From positions 62,001 to 126,000 of the forward strand of contig CAJBBX010000156.1 of assembly GCA_903951425.1 (NCBI GenBank): a stretch of DNA of 64,000 bases. Direction: 5' to 3'. The notes beneath the pieces were generated by a model, which ran no database searches, had not been told where the DNA came from, and saw only the letters and a list, made by a program, of their open reading frames with translations. Position numbers and translations under genes: made by a program. The stretch's first letter is position 1. The number at the start of each line of letters is the position of its first letter. Shown here in pieces: positions 61,642 to 64,000 of the stretch. The stretch comes from an uncultured Chthonomonas sp. Lineage in GTDB: Bacteria > Armatimonadota > Chthonomonadetes > Chthonomonadales > CAJBBX01.

Positions 61642-62742
61642 ATGCGGCGAGCCCTGGCGCTGGCCCGCCGTGGATGCACGACGCCTAATCCGATGGTTGG
61701 GTGCGTAATTGTGCGCGACGGCGAGGTGGTCGGCGAGGGGTTCCACAGGCTCGCCGGTACGCCCCACGCTGAGCCCGTAGCCCTGGGGCAGGCAGGTGAT
61801 GCGGCTCGCGGCGGCACGGTCTACGTCACGCTGGAGCCCTGCTCACACTTCGGTCGCACGCCGCCATGCGCCCCAGTCGTGGCGGCTGCGCGGCCCGCGC
61901 GCGTGGTGGTGGCCACGCTCGATCCCAACCCCGTGGTCTCCGGTCGCGGTATCGCGGCGCTGCGCGACGCCGGCATCACCGTGGAGGTGGGGCTTCTGGG
62001 CGAGGAGTCGCGTCGGCTGAACGAGGCCTACTTCCACTTCCGGGCCCGGCACAGGCCGCTCGTCACGCTCAAATGGGCGGCGACGCTAGACGGCAAGATT
62101 GCCACGCGGACCGGGGACTCGCGATGGATCAGCGGCGAGAAGTCGCGGGCGCTGGTGCACCGGTTGCGGGCGAGGAGCGGCGCGGTGCTGGTGGGCATCG
62201 GTACGGCGCTGGCCGACGATCCGCTACTGACGGCCCGCTACCGAGGCGCACCCCGACAGCCGCTACGCGTGGTTCTGGACAGCCGGCTCAGGCTACCGGT
62301 GGCCTCGGCGCTTATGGCGTCGGTGAGTCGGACCCCGATGCTGGTGTGCTGCGGCCCGGCGGCTCCCGACGACAACGCCCGGCTCCTCAGCGAACGCGGA
62401 GCGGAGGTATTGCGGCTGCCCGAGGCCAGGGCGGGCGGGCTTGACTTAACAGCGCTGATGGAGGCGTTGGCAGCGCGGCAGGTCGATAGCCTTCTGGTGG
62501 AGGGCGGCGGCGCCACGCACGCGGCCTTCCTGGCGGCCGGGCTTGCGGACCGTGCGCTGGTTTTCGTGGCGCCCAAGGTCGCCGGCGGCGTCGACGCTCC
62601 CACCGCCATTGAGGGGACCGGCTACGCCCTCATGCGCGAGGCCCTAGCCGGTTCGGTACGTTCGGTGCGCCGTGTCGGCGGCGACGTGTTGCTCGACGTG
62701 GCCTTCACGTCGTGCGATGCGGAGGCCGTTACTCCACTGTGA
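61642..62742 (+). CDS. ribD: Bifunctional riboflavin biosynthesis protein RibD
   Basis: Deaminase plus reductase (366 aa) of the riboflavin pathway. Zinc deaminase domain: HAE at residues 42-44, EPCSHFGRTPPC with Cys67 and Cys76. Reductase domain from about residue 145: LKWAATLDGKIATRTGDSRWIS, LVGIGTALADDPLLTAR, and LLVEGGGATHAAFL. I start at the ATG at 61642 (GGAG 12 bases upstream); the frame is open into the preceding gene. No ribE, ribBA or ribH follows, since the next gene is convergent glmS. Stops overlap with glmS by 14 bases. Confidence 0.95.
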   Translation: MRRALALARRGCTTPNPMVGCVIVRDGEVVGEGFHRLAGTPHAEPVALGQAGDAARGGTVYVTLEPCSHFGRTPPCAPVVAAARPARVVVATLDPNPVVSGRGIAALRDAGITVEVGLLGEESRRLNEAYFHFRARHRPLVTLKWAATLDGKIATRTGDSRWISGEKSRALVHRLRARSGAVLVGIGTALADDPLLTARYRGAPRQPLRVVLDSRLRLPVASALMASVSRTPMLVCCGPAAPDDNARLLSERGAEVLRLPEARAGGLDLTALMEALAARQVDSLLVEGGGATHAAFLAAGLADRALVFVAPKVAGGVDAPTAIEGTGYALMREALAGSVRSVRRVGGDVLLDVAFTSCDAEAVTPL

Positions 62743-64000
62743 CGCTCTTCGCGAGGTTGCGCGGCTGGTCGATGTCGCAACCGCGGGCCAGCGCCACGTA
62801 GTAGGCCAGCAGCTGTAGCGTGCAGAGCGCGGGGATCGGGGTCAGCGCCGAGTGGGTCTCCGGGATACGGAGCAGGTGGTCCACCTCGGGCGGCGCTTCG
62901 CGGCTGTCGTTGATCAGCGCCACCACGGTGCCCTCGCGGGCCTTCACCTCGCGTAGGTTGCTGAGCATCTTCTCATGGGTTGCCGCCTGTGTGCAGAGCC
63001 CGACCACCGCGACACCGGGCTCCACAAGTGCCAGCGGGCCGTGCTTCATCTCGCCCGCGGCGTAGGCCTCGGCATGGATGTAGGAGATCTCCTTCAGCTT
63101 CAGTGCGGCCTCGGTGGCGGCGGCGAAGTCGTAGCCCCTGCCCAGATAAAAGAAGCAGGAGTGGCCACCCAGCGCCTGCGCCACGGCGGCGACCTCGTCG
63201 GAGCGATCCAGGCAAGCGGCCAGCGCCTCGGGCAGGGCGGCCAGCGAACGGGCCAGCGCTGCGCGGGCGTCGGCTGACGCCTCGGCGCTACGTCCAAGAT
63301 AGAGGGCAAGGCAGGCCAGTGCGGCCACCTGGGCCAGGTAGGCCTTGGTGGATGCCACGCCGATCTCGGGCCCGGCGCGGGTGTAGAGGACGGCGTCGGC
63401 CTCGCGGGAGAGCGTGCTGCCCACGGCGTTGACCACGGCCAACGTGAGCGCGCCCCGGCGCTTGGCCTCGCGCAGGGCGGCCAGCGTGTCGGCTGTCTCG
63501 CCGCTCTGGCTGATGAAGAGGGCCAGGTCGCCGGCGCCGACGATGGGGTCGCTGTAGCGGAACTCGGAGGCGAAGGCGGCTTCCACCGGACGGCGCAGTA
63601 GCTCCTCCATGAGGCGCTTACCGACCAGTCCGGCGTGGTAGGCGGTGCCGCATCCCACGATTATAACTCGTCGGACGTGGCTCCACTGCTCGGGCGTGAT
63701 GGCCACGTCGGGCAGTTCCACGGCGCCGTCGGCCATGAGGCGGCCGCGGAGCGTCTCGCGGACGGCGACGGGGCCTTCGTGGATCTCCTTCAGCATGAAG
63801 TGGGTGAATCCGCCCTTCTCTGCCGCCGATGCGTCCCAGGTCACCTCCATGGGCTTCCTCTCGACCTCCTGCCCGGCGGCGTCGGTGATGCGAACGCGAT
63901 TGGGCCCGATCTCTGCCACGTCGCCATCCTCCAGCACGAGCACAGAGCGGGTGTAGGGGAGCAGGGCCGGGATATCGGAGGCCAGGAAGTTCTCGCCCGC
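62729..64000 (-). CDS. glmS: Glutamine-fructose-6-phosphate aminotransferase, C-terminal 423 residues
   Basis: Only the last part of the gene is in the window: the frame is open to base 64000, and the N-terminal glutamine amidotransferase domain (about 190 residues in the family) would lie to the right. Visible are the end of the linker (GENFLASDIPALLPYTRSV), the SIS1 domain (VGCGTAYHAGLVGK, FISQSGETADTLAAL) and SIS2 (YLGRGYDFAAATEAALKLKEISYIHAEAY in parts, GEMKHGPLALV), then CDIDQPRNLAKSVTVE at the end, as in all GlmS. It makes glucosamine-6-phosphate for peptidoglycan. No glmS ribozyme can be assessed because the 5' region is outside. Confidence 0.97.
   Translation of the reverse strand, partial: AGENFLASDIPALLPYTRSVLVLEDGDVAEIGPNRVRITDAAGQEVERKPMEVTWDASAAEKGGFTHFMLKEIHEGPVAVRETLRGRLMADGAVELPDVAITPEQWSHVRRVIIVGCGTAYHAGLVGKRLMEELLRRPVEAAFASEFRYSDPIVGAGDLALFISQSGETADTLAALREAKRRGALTLAVVNAVGSTLSREADAVLYTRAGPEIGVASTKAYLAQVAALACLALYLGRSAEASADARAALARSLAALPEALAACLDRSDEVAAVAQALGGHSCFFYLGRGYDFAAATEAALKLKEISYIHAEAYAAGEMKHGPLALVEPGVAVVGLCTQAATHEKMLSNLREVKAREGTVVALINDSREAPPEVDHLLRIPETHSALTPIPALCTLQLLAYYVALARGCDIDQPRNLAKSVTVE

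Overview
The window is GC-rich, densely coding bacterial DNA with strong Shine-Dalgarno sites, many start/stop overlaps and no intergenic gap over 300 bases. No tRNA, rRNA, CRISPR array, IS element or phage gene was seen. An outer-membrane secretin, several lipobox proteins and a pilus alignment complex point to a diderm cell. A prepilin-like protein with an H-X9-DG motif, and gene orders resembling Firmicutes (ruvX-mltG, yqeG-aroE, PASTA kinase-rpe), make Armatimonadota or a related phylum my best guess. That is inference, not proof.

Layout. 1-2429: a multi-PAS/GAF sensor kinase running off the left edge. 2605-6519: a NatAB-like ABC exporter coupled to two SPFH membrane proteins. 6512-9789 (minus): an M16 peptidase and folK. 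9881-10929 (minus): a prepilin-like protein and a small lipoprotein. 11220-20892: housekeeping genes (parvulin-type lipoprotein, YabN-type methylase/MazG, phosphodiester glycosidase-like protein, glycyl-radical-like enzyme, uvrB, ruvX, mltG, yqeG). 20981-58425: a type IV pilus locus of about 35 kb enclosed by shikimate genes (aroE on the left; aroC, aroK, aroB on the right). 58418-62742: a small membrane protein, a PASTA protein with a degenerate kinase domain, rpe, another membrane protein and ribD. 62729-64000 (minus): the 3' part of glmS.

The pilus locus holds the motor and platform (pilB, pilT, pilC), the prepilin peptidase (pilD), four prepilin-like genes coding for unusually large proteins (306, 602, 666 and 984 aa), two giant secreted beta-propeller-type proteins (1671 and 2702 aa), and then, from its own sigma70-type promoter to a good terminator, pilM, pilN, pilO, a PilP-like lipoprotein, an STN-only protein and the secretin. 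The large pilins followed by giant propeller proteins resemble the minor pilin/PilY1 operon of Proteobacteria in layout, so the giants may be pilus-tip adhesins or secreted pilus cargo. Five consecutive envelope proteins of this unit (PilN, PilO, PilP-like, STN, PilQ) carry glycine/methionine-rich low-complexity segments. This shared feature is the most unusual signal in the window. Others are the pseudokinase beside rpe, the glycyl-radical-like enzyme without the usual active-site motif, and the sensor kinase with a degenerate ATP lid.
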